DNA of 64,000 bases from Bifidobacterium bombi DSM 19703. Its GTDB lineage: Bacteria > Actinomycetota > Actinomycetes > Actinomycetales > Bifidobacteriaceae. The DNA lies in assembly GCF_000737845.1 (NCBI RefSeq), contig NZ_ATLK01000001.1:124001-188000 (forward strand). Reading direction: 5' to 3'. The position numbers were made by a program, and so were the translations under genes. Each line of letters begins with the position of its first letter. The first letter of the stretch is position 1. The notes beneath the pieces were generated by a model, which saw nothing but the letters and a program-made list of their open reading frames with translations, did no database searches and was not told the origin of the DNA. This document shows, one piece after another, positions 19,048 to 28,470 of the stretch.

Positions 19048-19959
19048 ATGCCCATGAGTCCAGAAGTCATTGCCAATCCCAAATCCGAGCGTGTGCGCCG
19101 CGTTGCGGGGCTCGATCGCCCCCAGCAACGCAGGAAGAGCGGCCGATTCCTGGTTGAGGGTCCACAGTCGGTGCGGGAATTGGTCAGATACCGACCGGAC
19201 GCGGTGGTGGACTGTTACGCCCAGGTCGAGGGTCTGGAAGGATTTTCAAGTCCTACGGTGGCTTCGATTGTGGACGCGGCGCTACGACGGAAGCTGTATG
19301 TACACCGCGTCACCGCTGAAGTGATGCATAAGATGAGCACTGATTCCCAAGGGATCGTTGCGGTTGCCTCCATGGAGACCATGCGGTTCGCTGCGCCGTG
19401 TCTTGCCGGTGCCGGTGAGGTGCGCGATGGTGGTGCCTCGCCTTTGGTTGCGGCCTTTTGGCAGGTTCGGGATCCAGGCAACGCCGGCACGGTGATTCGT
19501 GCGGCCGATGCCGCCGGATGCCGTGCTGTGGTGTTCATCGATGACTGCGTCGACAGATTCAACCCGAAAGTGGTGCGTTCCACCGCCGGTTCATTGTTCC
19601 ATGTACCGGTGCTCACCATGGGCACGGATGAGTTCTTCGCCTGGAGCACCTCAGCGTCCGTCGCGGTGATTGCCGCCGATGTCTACGGCACGCCGCAGGT
19701 GAGGCCCGAGTCGTTGGTGGATGTCATCAGAGACGATACAGACTCGTTAATCGCAACGGCGCACGGGAAAACGTCTTCCAATGCTGGTCCCGCCGGCACG
19801 GCTGTTCTTTTCGGCAACGAGGCGCGTGGTTTGCCTCAGGAGGTTCTGCGCCGGGTCTCACGTATCGTTTCTATACCGATCTATGGTAAGGCTGAGTCAT
19901 TGAATTTGGCGACATCCAGCGCGGTCATGCTGTATGCGCTCGCCATGGCACGTTCCTGA
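19048..19959 (+). CDS. TrmH/SpoU-family RNA 2'-O-methyltransferase
   Basis: The frame is open from 18883 but homology-like content begins around the ATG at 19048 (303 aa): NPKSERVRRVAGL and KSGRFLVEGPQSVREL form the L30e-like substrate-binding domain. The C-terminal SPOUT knot has QVRDPGNAGTVIRAADAAG, LFGNEARGLPQEV and IPIYGKAESLNLATSSAVMLY, the three SpoU motifs. It should methylate a ribose in 23S rRNA or tRNA using SAM. No good ribosome site precedes 19048 or the next ATG at 19054. It sits upstream of pheS, 113 bases away from the start I chose there. Confidence 0.87.
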   Translation: MPMSPEVIANPKSERVRRVAGLDRPQQRRKSGRFLVEGPQSVRELVRYRPDAVVDCYAQVEGLEGFSSPTVASIVDAALRRKLYVHRVTAEVMHKMSTDSQGIVAVASMETMRFAAPCLAGAGEVRDGGASPLVAAFWQVRDPGNAGTVIRAADAAGCRAVVFIDDCVDRFNPKVVRSTAGSLFHVPVLTMGTDEFFAWSTSASVAVIAADVYGTPQVRPESLVDVIRDDTDSLIATAHGKTSSNAGPAGTAVLFGNEARGLPQEVLRRVSRIVSIPIYGKAESLNLATSSAVMLYALAMARS

Positions 19960-20072
19960 TCGGTCATGTCGAGTCGTATTGGAAGAATACGAAGCTAGAG
20001 AATACCTCGAATTTGGCGGTTTTGAGCACGCTGTCCAGGTGTTTGAACGCAAGCTTCGCAGAAAGGATACTC

Positions 20073-21140
20073 GTGGCAGAGGATGTGCTGTTCGATGCTG
20101 GTACGGTGACCGACGCGGTTGCCGAAGGCATCTATAAGATTAATCGTGCTTCCAATCTTGAAGAGCTGAAGGCGTTGAAAGCGCAGTACACCGGTGCGGG
20201 CTCGGCTATGGTCGCGGCGAGCAAGGCCGTGGGTTCGCTTCCCGGTGACCAGAGGAAGGGTGCGGGACAGCTGCTTGGTAAGCTCCGTGCTGATTTTGGC
20301 CGTGCCTACGGCATGGTGGAAAGCCAACTCAAGGCGGATGAGGAGGCGGCCCGGTTCGCCGACGAAACGGTGGACATGACCCTGCCTGTACGCCGCAAGC
20401 CCTTGGGAGCGCGTCATCCCTTGCCTAAACTGCTGGAGGATGTTGAGGATTTCTTCGTCTCCATGGGTTGGACCATTTCCTCAGGGCCTGAGGTGGAGAG
20501 CGAGTGGTATGACTTCGATGCCCTCAATTTTGGTCCGGATCATCCGGCGCGTCAAATGCAGGACACATTCTACGTCAAGGGAAACCAAGCCAGGGACGCC
20601 GCAGGGTTCGTCGGTTCCAACATGGTGCTGCGTACGCAGACTTCCTCCGACCAGGTCCGTGCGCTCATCTCCAAAGGCGTGCCCCTGTACATCGCTTCGC
20701 CGGGTCGGGTCTTTCGCACCGATGAGCTTGATGCCACCCACACGCCGGTGTTCCACCAGTGCGAGGCGTTGGCCGTCGATCGGCACCTGACCATGGGTGA
20801 CCTTAAGGGTGTGCTCGACAAGCTCGCGGTCACCATGTTCGGTCCTGATGCCAAAAGTCGCATCCGTCCCAGCTATTTCCCATTCACCGAGCCGAGTGCC
20901 GAGATTGACCTGTGGTTCCCTGACAAGAAAGGCGGGCCTGGCTGGATAGAGTGGGGTGGCTCCGGGATGGTCAATCCGAATGTCCTTAAGTCCGCCGGTC
21001 TAGACCCGGATGAATATACCGGCTTTGCGTTCGGCGTGGGCATGGAGCGCACGCTGTTGCTGCGCCATGATATCAACGACATGCACGACCTTGTCGAAGG
21101 TGACGTGCGTTTCAGCGACCAATTTGTGATGGGGGAGTGA
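20073..21140 (+). CDS. pheS: Phenylalanyl-tRNA synthetase alpha subunit
   Basis: The GTG at 20073 follows GAAAGGA and gives 355 aa starting VAEDVLFDAG, so I reject the longer frame from 20013. An N-terminal coiled-coil (to about residue 90) precedes the class II catalytic core. Motif 2 lies in IASPGRVFRTDELDATHTPVFHQCEAL, and motif 3 in FAFGVGMERTLLLRH near the end. It charges tRNA-Phe as an alpha2-beta2 tetramer with the product of the next gene, which starts six bases downstream. Confidence 0.95.
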   Translation: MAEDVLFDAGTVTDAVAEGIYKINRASNLEELKALKAQYTGAGSAMVAASKAVGSLPGDQRKGAGQLLGKLRADFGRAYGMVESQLKADEEAARFADETVDMTLPVRRKPLGARHPLPKLLEDVEDFFVSMGWTISSGPEVESEWYDFDALNFGPDHPARQMQDTFYVKGNQARDAAGFVGSNMVLRTQTSSDQVRALISKGVPLYIASPGRVFRTDELDATHTPVFHQCEALAVDRHLTMGDLKGVLDKLAVTMFGPDAKSRIRPSYFPFTEPSAEIDLWFPDKKGGPGWIEWGGSGMVNPNVLKSAGLDPDEYTGFAFGVGMERTLLLRHDINDMHDLVEGDVRFSDQFVMGE

Positions 21141-21146
21141 ACGCTC

Positions 21147-23747
21147 ATGCCAATGGTAGATATTGACTGGCTTAAGGATCATGTGGAAGTCCCGGCCGAT
21201 TTGACTTATGAACGGCTTGCCGCCGATTTGGTGCGTGTAGGTCTTGAGGAGGAGCAGATCCATTCCTCGCAGGTCACCGGGCCGATCGTGGTGGGTTACG
21301 TGGTTTCGGCCGAACCCGAGCCGCAGAAGAACGGCAAGACCATCAACTGGTGCAAGGTCGACGTGGGGCCGGAATTCAATGACACCGACGATGATGGCAA
21401 CAAGGTGCCGCGCGGCATTGTGTGTGGGGCACCGAACATGGCTGCCGGCGAGAAAGTCGTCGTGACTTTGCCTGGGGCGGTACTGCCCGGTGATTTTAAG
21501 ATAGAGCCGCGCAAGACGTATGGACACATTTCGAATGGCATGTGCGCGTCTGAGCGTGAACTCGGTTTGGGTGATGACCATAATGGCATCATCCTGCTAC
21601 GCAACTATGGATTCAGTGAAGATGAGTACGAGGCTCTTGAACCAGGCGATGATGCCATGTACCTGCTCCACCTTGATAAGCCCTTGCTGGAGATCAACAT
21701 CACACCCGACCGAGGCTATGCCTTCTCTTATCGTGGTGTGGCTCGTGAATACCATCACTCCACCGGTGCAGCATATCGCGACCCGGTGTTGGAACTGGAT
21801 TCGAATGCGCCGCGGGGTGCGGATGAAGCCGCGGTGACATCGAGGTCCGGATCGAGGACGATGCTCCGATTCATGGCGTTCAAGCGTGCGATAGATATTA
21901 TGCCCGGGCCGTACCGGGGTTTCGACCCCGGGGCCCGTACGCCTAATTGGATGCGCCGCCGCCTGATTCGAGCCGGTATGCGCTCGATTTCGCTTGCGGT
22001 CGATGTGACCAACTACGTCATGCTCGATTTGGGCCAGCCCATGCATGCCTATGATCTCGACAAGCTCTCCGGGCCCATTGTGGTGCGTCGTGCCAAGCCC
22101 GGTGAAAAGCTGACCACCTTGGATGGTAAGGACCATGATCTGAGCGTCGAAGATCTATTGATTACAGATTCCCCGAATGGCGAGCCAGGTTCCCGCGTTC
22201 TTGGCTTGGCTGGCGTCATGGGCGGACTTTATGGCGAAGTGACTGCGGAGACCAAAAACGTGTTGCTTGAATCCGCGCATTTCGATCCAATCTCCATCGC
22301 GCGTTCGGCCCGTCGTCATAAGATTCCTTCAGAGGCTTCGCACCGTTTCGAACGCGGAGTGGACAGCGCCCTTCAGCCAGGTGCGGCCGAGATGGCCGCC
22401 GAGCTGCTGACGCGTTTCGGTGGGGGGCAGGCTTCCGAGAATCCGGTGGATGTGGATGATACCCGTCCGCGCCAACCCATCGACTTCAGATATTGCGAAG
22501 TCGCTCGTCTCACGGGGCTTGACACCGAGGATTCACGAATTCGCGATATCCTTACGGACATCGGATGTTCAGTGCATGAGGAAGGTGATGGCCGTGCCAG
22601 CGTGGTGCCGCCCACATGGCGCCCCGATTTGGCGGAGCCGTGTGATTTGGTAGAGGAGGTGGCCAGACTCGTCGGGTATGATGAGATTCCGACGACCGTT
22701 CCGCCGGCCCCGGTAAGCGGGGAAGTGGGCCTTACCATGAACCAGCTTCGGGAGCGTCAGGTGGCCGACGAGTTGGCGGAATACGGTTTGACCGAGTCGC
22801 TGAGCTATCCGTTCGTGGGACCGGCGGACTTCAAGGCATTCGGCTGCAATCCGGAGGAGATTGAACCGGTCAGCGTCGAGGTGGCCAACCCTCTCGCCGG
22901 TGACCGGCCTTATCTGCGCCGGACGATTCTGCCGACGCTTGCGCAGACCGTGCAGCGCAATATCAGGCGTGGTCTGGATAATGTGTCCCTCTACGAACTC
23001 GGGCATGTATATCTTTGGGACCCGCAGGCACCCGCTATTCCCTCCCTTCCGGGAGGCAGAAAACCATCCGATGAGCAGTTGAAGGCACTTGATGCCGGGC
23101 TTCCCGACCAGCCTCTCCATGTGGCGGCGTTGCTGACGGGCAAGGCAGAGGAGTCCGGGTGGCTCGGTGTGCACAGGGACGTCGATTGGAGCGATGCCGT
23201 CGAAGCGATGACCCGCGTCATGGATCGCCTTGGCGCAGATTTTCGTATTGATCAGCCTGAATCCGGCGATGTGCCGGCACAATGGCATCCTGGGCGTGCT
23301 GCCCGGGTGCAGGTTGGGGATGAGTTTGTGGGCATGGTCGGTGAGTTGCACCCCCATGTCTGCACGGCGCTGGGGCTTCCGAACCATAGTGCGGCATTCG
23401 AGCTGAACCTCACCGGATTGTTTGCACATCTGGACGGCCGGCCCGTTCAGGCCAAACCGATTTCGACGTTCCCGCCCGTAAAGCAGGATCTCGCGTTCAC
23501 TGTGGATGAGTCCGTAAGTGACGCTAGATTGCAGTCGGTCATCGAGCAGGCAGCAGGCAGTGACCTTGAATCCATCGAGCTTTTCGATGTCTATGCCGGC
23601 GGGCAGCTTGGCGAGCATCAGAAGTCATTGGCGTATTCGGTCACCTTCCGTTCTTCCACCAAGACCTTGGCTCAGAGCGATACCGAAGCTTTGCGCGCCC
23701 GAATCGCGCAGGCGGCCGAGGGAATCGGCGCACATCTGCGGGCTTGA
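21147..23747 (+). CDS. pheT: Phenylalanyl-tRNA synthetase beta subunit
   Basis: This is the 866-aa partner of PheS. It contains the EMAP/tRNA-binding domain (about 40-170, with CGAPNMAAGEKVVVTLPGA), the B3/B4 editing region (LDLGQPMHAYDLDKL, GLAGVMGG), a B5 domain, a catalytic-like core (RRTILPTLAQTVQRN, LYELGHVY) and a C-terminal FDX-ACB anticodon-binding domain (PPVKQDLAFTVDE ... SLAYSVTFRS). Spacing to pheS implies co-transcription. The length agrees with other actinobacterial PheT proteins. Confidence 0.95.
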   Translation: MPMVDIDWLKDHVEVPADLTYERLAADLVRVGLEEEQIHSSQVTGPIVVGYVVSAEPEPQKNGKTINWCKVDVGPEFNDTDDDGNKVPRGIVCGAPNMAAGEKVVVTLPGAVLPGDFKIEPRKTYGHISNGMCASERELGLGDDHNGIILLRNYGFSEDEYEALEPGDDAMYLLHLDKPLLEINITPDRGYAFSYRGVAREYHHSTGAAYRDPVLELDSNAPRGADEAAVTSRSGSRTMLRFMAFKRAIDIMPGPYRGFDPGARTPNWMRRRLIRAGMRSISLAVDVTNYVMLDLGQPMHAYDLDKLSGPIVVRRAKPGEKLTTLDGKDHDLSVEDLLITDSPNGEPGSRVLGLAGVMGGLYGEVTAETKNVLLESAHFDPISIARSARRHKIPSEASHRFERGVDSALQPGAAEMAAELLTRFGGGQASENPVDVDDTRPRQPIDFRYCEVARLTGLDTEDSRIRDILTDIGCSVHEEGDGRASVVPPTWRPDLAEPCDLVEEVARLVGYDEIPTTVPPAPVSGEVGLTMNQLRERQVADELAEYGLTESLSYPFVGPADFKAFGCNPEEIEPVSVEVANPLAGDRPYLRRTILPTLAQTVQRNIRRGLDNVSLYELGHVYLWDPQAPAIPSLPGGRKPSDEQLKALDAGLPDQPLHVAALLTGKAEESGWLGVHRDVDWSDAVEAMTRVMDRLGADFRIDQPESGDVPAQWHPGRAARVQVGDEFVGMVGELHPHVCTALGLPNHSAAFELNLTGLFAHLDGRPVQAKPISTFPPVKQDLAFTVDESVSDARLQSVIEQAAGSDLESIELFDVYAGGQLGEHQKSLAYSVTFRSSTKTLAQSDTEALRARIAQAAEGIGAHLRA

Positions 23748-24171
23748 GCCGGTGATCCGGGTCGGTGTTCGTGGATATAAGGCATCGTAGAGGCGTGTCA
23801 AGAACTGCTGCTGAGTTGGTGATGGACACCAAGCCGCCGTGGTTGGCACGCTTTTGCCGTTTTGTGTCATATTTCACAGACCTTGTTTTCGGCTTCAATC
23901 CTTGTATCTTGAACACGAGTAAAGCTTTTCGGTGTTTTTTCAGAGAATATTGCCGACACACTCATAAACTATACATATTGTGCAGGTATGCTTAGTACGT
24001 TAGAGCTGAAGCGGTGTGTAGATGACTGCGAAACTTCTTTGTTCTGCTGTGAGACGAGGAGAATCGTGTATATGCATTTCGTGGATTAGAGTGAGTATCC
24101 TCATTACAGGAAAGCTGAATATATGGTATTCGCTTGAAGTTCTGACGGCAAGTGGATCAAGGAATGGTGAA
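23748..24171. other. Intergenic region after pheT
   Basis: No gene or clear terminator is supported in these 424 bases. The central part (about 23930-24000) is more AT-rich than its surroundings and contains promoter-like ACTATACATATT. I recall bifidobacteria such as B. longum carrying an arginine cluster after pheT; no remnant of argC is recognisable here. Confidence 0.4.
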
Positions 24172-25011
24172 ATGAGCGATTCGGAAACGAAGGGCATGGC
24201 TTCACAGCAACAACCGCAGCAGCCTGGAGGCCTCGGGGTTGCCCAGCCTCAGTACGGCCAGTTCAAGGTGCCGGAGTACGGTGCCTTGGCGAGCCAGTTT
24301 CCTCCAGATTACAATCCTTACGTGTTCGGAGAACCGGAACCGGATACTAAGAACGACAAGGGGACGGGCAAGGAAAAGTCCTTGACCGCCGCCAATGGGC
24401 AGTCTGAAGGTGCTTTCCATGGTCAGAGGCAGAACGGCTTCCCGCCGTTTGCTGGAGGTTTTCCTTCTCCTGGGCGCAATGCGAATAATCGTGGTCCATA
24501 TAACCAGAGTCCCCAATCAGGCGGTCAGCGGCCACAGAACAGTGGGGATGGCGGAACGGGTTACGGCGATCGGTACCCAGTCCAACCGGGGTCGAGCGGA
24601 AGGTTCGGAGCTCCCATGGGCAACGGGTCTGTGAATCCGAACAACGACGGACAATCTCATGAACCGGACATGGTCAATGGGGTGGATATGAACGACCCAC
24701 AGCAGAACCCTTTATGGGGTCGTTGGAGTGCGTTGGCGGTCACCTCGTTCGTGCTTTCTCTGTGGAGTTTCGAGTTTCCTTTGTTGTTACTCGTAATGGG
24801 GTTGCTCGCGATGCGCCGCACCAAGGTCTTCCATATGAGAGGCCATGGCTTGGCGATTGCGACAGTAATGATCAGCATATTGGCGTTTATCGTCCAATTG
24901 TGGTTCCTGTTCCATCCTCAGGCTTTGCAAGGGATTTTGGATTCACTTTACACCATGTTGTTAGGAAGCCTGGGTGCAGGCAATGTCGGGGGTAATCCTT
25001 TGAGTGCTTGA
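24172..25011 (+). CDS. Pro/Gln/Gly-rich membrane protein with DUF4190-like C-terminus
   Basis: I place the start at the ATG at 24172 (279 aa) because it follows AAGGAATGG and opens a typical polar N-terminus. Residues 1-175 are disordered and rich in Gln, Gly, Pro and Asn. The final 100 residues have two membrane spans (SALAVTSFVLSLWSFEF and a span around IATVMISILAFIVQLWFLF) separated by a short basic loop (MRRTKVFHMRGHG). The layout resembles DUF4190 proteins of actinobacteria, whose role is unknown. It is followed by argR after 149 bases. Confidence 0.72.
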   Translation: MSDSETKGMASQQQPQQPGGLGVAQPQYGQFKVPEYGALASQFPPDYNPYVFGEPEPDTKNDKGTGKEKSLTAANGQSEGAFHGQRQNGFPPFAGGFPSPGRNANNRGPYNQSPQSGGQRPQNSGDGGTGYGDRYPVQPGSSGRFGAPMGNGSVNPNNDGQSHEPDMVNGVDMNDPQQNPLWGRWSALAVTSFVLSLWSFEFPLLLLVMGLLAMRRTKVFHMRGHGLAIATVMISILAFIVQLWFLFHPQALQGILDSLYTMLLGSLGAGNVGGNPLSA

Positions 25012-25160
25012 AATGCTATGAAGAAAAGACAAATCATGATGAATCATGACTAAACAAACAATGGCACAGTGTAGACGGGTTGTTGCATGGAACCATTCAC
25101 ACCGTCGTTGGTACTAAAGAGTGGCACGGTGCAAAACTGGTTAGATTGTAAGGAGTAAAT

Positions 25161-25862
25161 TTGGAAAACAATATAGATCAGATTGCCGCAGAACGTAATG
25201 TAGTTGAGTTTCAAGTCGGGGACACGAGTTATGTGAATGCTACGGAGTTGTCCGTCGACAATCGGGGTCAAGACGAAATCCGAGTCGAGAATGCGGATGA
25301 AGACGATGTCAAATCGACTGATGCCGAGGAAAGCAAGCCGGAAGGGAACGCCGACAGCACCAGAACCCGTCGTCCAAGCAACAGGGCCGCCCGTCTGAGC
25401 ATGATTCAGGATTTGCTTGGCAGCACGCAGGTCGCGTCGCAGGCCCAGCTTTCCGATCTGCTTTCCGAGCGAGGTATCCACGTCACGCAGGCTACGCTCA
25501 GCCGTGATTTGGATGAAATGAACGCAACCAAAACGCGCATGAAGAATGGCAGGATAGCCTACACTCTTGGCATCGCCGCTTGGGAAGGTCAAGCGACAAC
25601 CACGGAACGTATTGATAAGCAGCTTTCCCGTGGACTTTCTGGATTGATCACATCGGTGGCGGCCGCCCAGAATCTTCTGGTCGTTCATACGCCGGCAGGT
25701 GCGGCGCAATATATGGCCAGCGTCATCGACAGGCAGCCGATCGACGGCATCCTGGGTACGGTCGCGGGAGATGACACGGTGTTGCTTATCTGTGCGGATG
25801 ATGACACTGCGAAGGATCGCAGCAGGTGGCTGCTTGATGTCGCTTCGAAACGCGAGGGGTAA
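25161..25862 (+). CDS. argR: Arginine repressor ArgR with acidic N-terminal extension
   Basis: A TTG start at 25161 lies after AAGGAGTAAA. The C-terminal 160 residues are a full ArgR: winged helix with [28 protein letters not shown] (about 92-120), then the hexamerisation/arginine-binding domain with [18 protein letters not shown] and [16 protein letters not shown]. About 72 extra residues, strongly acidic, precede it, against a usual length near 150-170 aa. ArgR represses arginine genes in response to arginine. No arginine biosynthetic gene adjoins it here. Its targets in this strain are unknown. Confidence 0.92.
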   Translation: MENNIDQIAAERNVVEFQVGDTSYVNATELSVDNRGQDEIRVENADEDDVKSTDAEESKPEGNADSTRTRRPSNRAARLSMIQDLLGSTQVASQAQLSDLLSERGIHVTQATLSRDLDEMNATKTRMKNGRIAYTLGIAAWEGQATTTERIDKQLSRGLSGLITSVAAAQNLLVVHTPAGAAQYMASVIDRQPIDGILGTVAGDDTVLLICADDDTAKDRSRWLLDVASKREG

Positions 25863-25896
25863 GCGGGACGCTATAATCAATAGCGTGAAGTAAGGA

Positions 25897-25946
25897 ACCG
25901 GACGACGCGGCGCATGAAGTTTCGATGCGCCGCGTCCGGTTATTTG
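25897..25946 (+). terminator. Rho-independent terminator after argR
   Basis: ACCGGACG and CGGCGCAT on the left (25897-25915, with a 3-base bulge) pair with ATGCGCCGCGTCCGGT at 25925-25940, followed by TATTTGT. It lies 35 bases after the argR stop. Confidence 0.75.
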
Positions 25947-25971
25947 TCGGTACGATTGGGGGCGGCTTCAT

Positions 25972-26712
25972 ATGGCGTTTGCGGTTGGCAGGCCATTGAC
26001 TGTGATTGAGGCTTTATGGGCGCAACATCATATCCATCTTTCCGATCCACCCGGCGGTGAACCTTTTGGCGTCGAACGGCCAAGGAATGCCGAGACTTCT
26101 GATGACAGGCCGGTAACCCTGTGCGCCATCGGGGATTCGATGGTTGCCGGATGTGGCACCGACGATCAAAGCGAAGGCCTGATACCCTGTATCGCAAGGG
26201 AGCTGGCTTCATCTTGTGGCCGCTCGATACAGTGGCAGGCTCACGGCAAGCTCGGAGCCACTATGCGCAGGGTGCGCTACCGAATGATTCCTGAGGTCTC
26301 CGAGCGTTGCGACATTCTGCTGTTGTGTGCAGGCTCCAATGACATCATGGCCGGAAGGACGCTCGATGAATGGCGTGAAGACCTCGCCGCCTCGTTGGAC
26401 GAGGCCGTCGGCCTTAGTGACTGCATCCTGGTTCTCAGCCCAGGACAGATGCAGAACGAAACCTCGCTGGGACGGACGCTGCGTGGCGAGCTTCTGAGGC
26501 AGATGGATGCCCAGGCGGAGGTGAGCCAGGAGGTGTGCATCGCGCACGGTGCACGATACGTCAATATGATCCACCGTGATGTGAAGGCCGATCTTCCTGA
26601 TTTCTATTCGACCGATCATTTCCATCCAAGCGCTGTGGCGTACCGTAGGATGGCGGCGTCCATGGTTGAATTGCTTGGCTCGGATTTCGCCAGACAGGTC
26701 TCATCGATGTAA
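25972..26712 (+). CDS. SGNH/GDSL hydrolase
   Basis: The 246-aa protein has the four blocks of SGNH hydrolases: GDS with nucleophile Ser56, a Gly block in HGKLGAT (about residue 94), Asn123 in GSND, and the Asp215/His218 pair in DHFHPS. These enzymes cleave esters from lipids, sugars or peptidoglycan. No signal peptide is seen; the N-terminus (MAFAVGRPLTVIEALW) is only mildly hydrophobic, so it is probably cytosolic. It starts just after the argR terminator and has its own GGGGGC-type ribosome site. The substrate is not predictable. Confidence 0.87.
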   Translation: MAFAVGRPLTVIEALWAQHHIHLSDPPGGEPFGVERPRNAETSDDRPVTLCAIGDSMVAGCGTDDQSEGLIPCIARELASSCGRSIQWQAHGKLGATMRRVRYRMIPEVSERCDILLLCAGSNDIMAGRTLDEWREDLAASLDEAVGLSDCILVLSPGQMQNETSLGRTLRGELLRQMDAQAEVSQEVCIAHGARYVNMIHRDVKADLPDFYSTDHFHPSAVAYRRMAASMVELLGSDFARQVSSM

Positions 26713-26902
26713 ATCTTGCTGCTCGTGACCGCCGGGATGTTCGACGGACATCGGACTGGTGGTATGTCTGTATATGCTGGGATAATAAGGAGTTCGAACC
26801 ATTTGATTTCAAGACTTGGCGTGTAGCGTTTCGTCATTGTTCAGACAGGTTTGCGGCACGTAGTTCGGCATGTACACAATCGAACAGGGAGAGATGTAGG
26901 GT

Positions 26903-28225
26903 ATGGCTCAGGTCACGGATTACCGGCAGGCGGGTTTCGGGTCGTTATTTGAAGAGCTCACCTGGCGTGAACTGATTTCACAGTCGACCGATCGGGAACA
27001 GTTGGCGAACGCTCTGAACGGCGAGCCCGTGACGTACTACTGCGGTTTCGATCCCACGGCCGCGTCTCTACATATTGGCAACTTGGTGCAGCTCATCATC
27101 ATGCGCCATCTTCAGGAAGCCGGACACCATCCCATTGCTTTGGTGGGCGGCGCCACTGGACTTATCGGAGATCCGCGCCAGAGTGGTGAACGGACATTGA
27201 ATGCCAAGGAGACGGTGGCGGCGTGGGCAGGCCGCCTTAAACGGCAGATTGGCGGTATCCTCGAAGTCTCAGGCGACAATCCGGTGCGTTTTGTGTCCAA
27301 CTACGACTGGACGGCACGCATGTCGGTAATCGACTTTCTGCGCGACGTCGGCAAGAACTTCCGTTTGGGGACCATGCTTTCGAAGGACATCGTCGCTCGG
27401 CGTCTGCAGTCCGATGAAGGCATTTCCTTCACGGAGTTCAGCTACCAGGTCCTGCAGGGCAATGACTTCCTCCACCTTTATGATGAGTTCGGCTGCACGC
27501 TGGAACTGGGTGGGTCCGATCAGTGGGGCAATCTCACCAGTGGGCTCGATCTCATACGCAAAGTGCGTGGTGAAGCGGTGAACGTGTTTACCAGTCCGAT
27601 CATCACCGATGGGCAAGGAAAGAAGTTCGGCAAGTCGGAGGGTAATGCGCTTTGGCTTGACCCCTCGATGCTCAGCCCGTACAAGTTCTATCAGTTCTGG
27701 TTCAACCAGCCTGACGACCAGATGGAGAAGCTGCTTAAGGCCTTTACTTTCCTGCCGAAGAGCGAAATCGAAAGGCTCGTGCTTGAAACGCGGGACGATC
27801 CAGGAGCCCGTGAGGCCCAGAAGACATTGGCTTGGGAAGTCACAAGTTTCGTGCATGGCGAAGAGGCCACGAGGCAGGCTCTGGATGCGGCCGACGCCTT
27901 GTTCGGTCGTGGCGGCGATCTGGCTACGATTAGTGCTGAGATACTGGAATCAAGCATTGAAGGGCTTAAGGTCGATGATGGCGAAGGAGGCAAGTCATTC
28001 GCCACGGCCGCGCCGGGTGACCGAGTGGCTGAAGCGGGTGTGTCCGCAGGGTTGTTCCCTTCGGTTTCGACCGCCCGCAAGACCATCAAATCAGGTGGTG
28101 TCTACCTCAATAACGTACGGGTGGAGGATCAGGACCAACAGCTTGAGGCATCTGATTTTCTGTCAAATAGATTTGCATTGATCAGACGAGGAAAGAAGGC
28201 TCTGGGAGCGGTTCAGTTGCGCTGA
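26903..28225 (+). CDS. tyrS: Tyrosyl-tRNA synthetase
   Basis: The 440-aa class I synthetase has [16 protein letters not shown] (HIGH motif as HIGN), the tyrosine pocket [18 protein letters not shown], and [11 protein letters not shown] (KMSKS motif). A C-terminal S4-like RNA-binding domain (about 370-440: [20 protein letters not shown]) completes the bacterial TyrRS architecture. It acts in the cytosol as a homodimer to charge tRNA-Tyr. I see no T-box leader in the 190 bases upstream. Confidence 0.95.
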   Translation: MAQVTDYRQAGFGSLFEELTWRELISQSTDREQLANALNGEPVTYYCGFDPTAASLHIGNLVQLIIMRHLQEAGHHPIALVGGATGLIGDPRQSGERTLNAKETVAAWAGRLKRQIGGILEVSGDNPVRFVSNYDWTARMSVIDFLRDVGKNFRLGTMLSKDIVARRLQSDEGISFTEFSYQVLQGNDFLHLYDEFGCTLELGGSDQWGNLTSGLDLIRKVRGEAVNVFTSPIITDGQGKKFGKSEGNALWLDPSMLSPYKFYQFWFNQPDDQMEKLLKAFTFLPKSEIERLVLETRDDPGAREAQKTLAWEVTSFVHGEEATRQALDAADALFGRGGDLATISAEILESSIEGLKVDDGEGGKSFATAAPGDRVAEAGVSAGLFPSVSTARKTIKSGGVYLNNVRVEDQDQQLEASDFLSNRFALIRRGKKALGAVQLR

Positions 28226-28231
28226 GCGTGG

Positions 28232-28245
28232 CATGGATATCCATG
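28232..28245. repeat. 14-bp perfect palindrome after tyrS
   Basis: CATGGATATCCATG lies 7 bases after the tyrS stop. It is loop-free with no T tract, so it is not a typical terminator; its meaning is unclear and it may be chance. Confidence 0.3.
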
Positions 28246-28470
28246 AGGGCTTCGTGCGCAACGGGTCAGTGGTGGATATTCCTGCGGGAAGGTTCATGAG
28301 TGCGGGGACGTGGGGTCCCGGTACGTGGCGGCCGGTGCCGTGGCGATCGTGACGATCGGCTTGAGGTGCTCGGATGGAAGGCAAGGCTCGGGTAGAGATA
28401 CCGGGGCGGTAATAGGGAAATAAGCATTACTTGTGGGATAACAGGTAAGGGAACGGATAAGGCTATCGAT

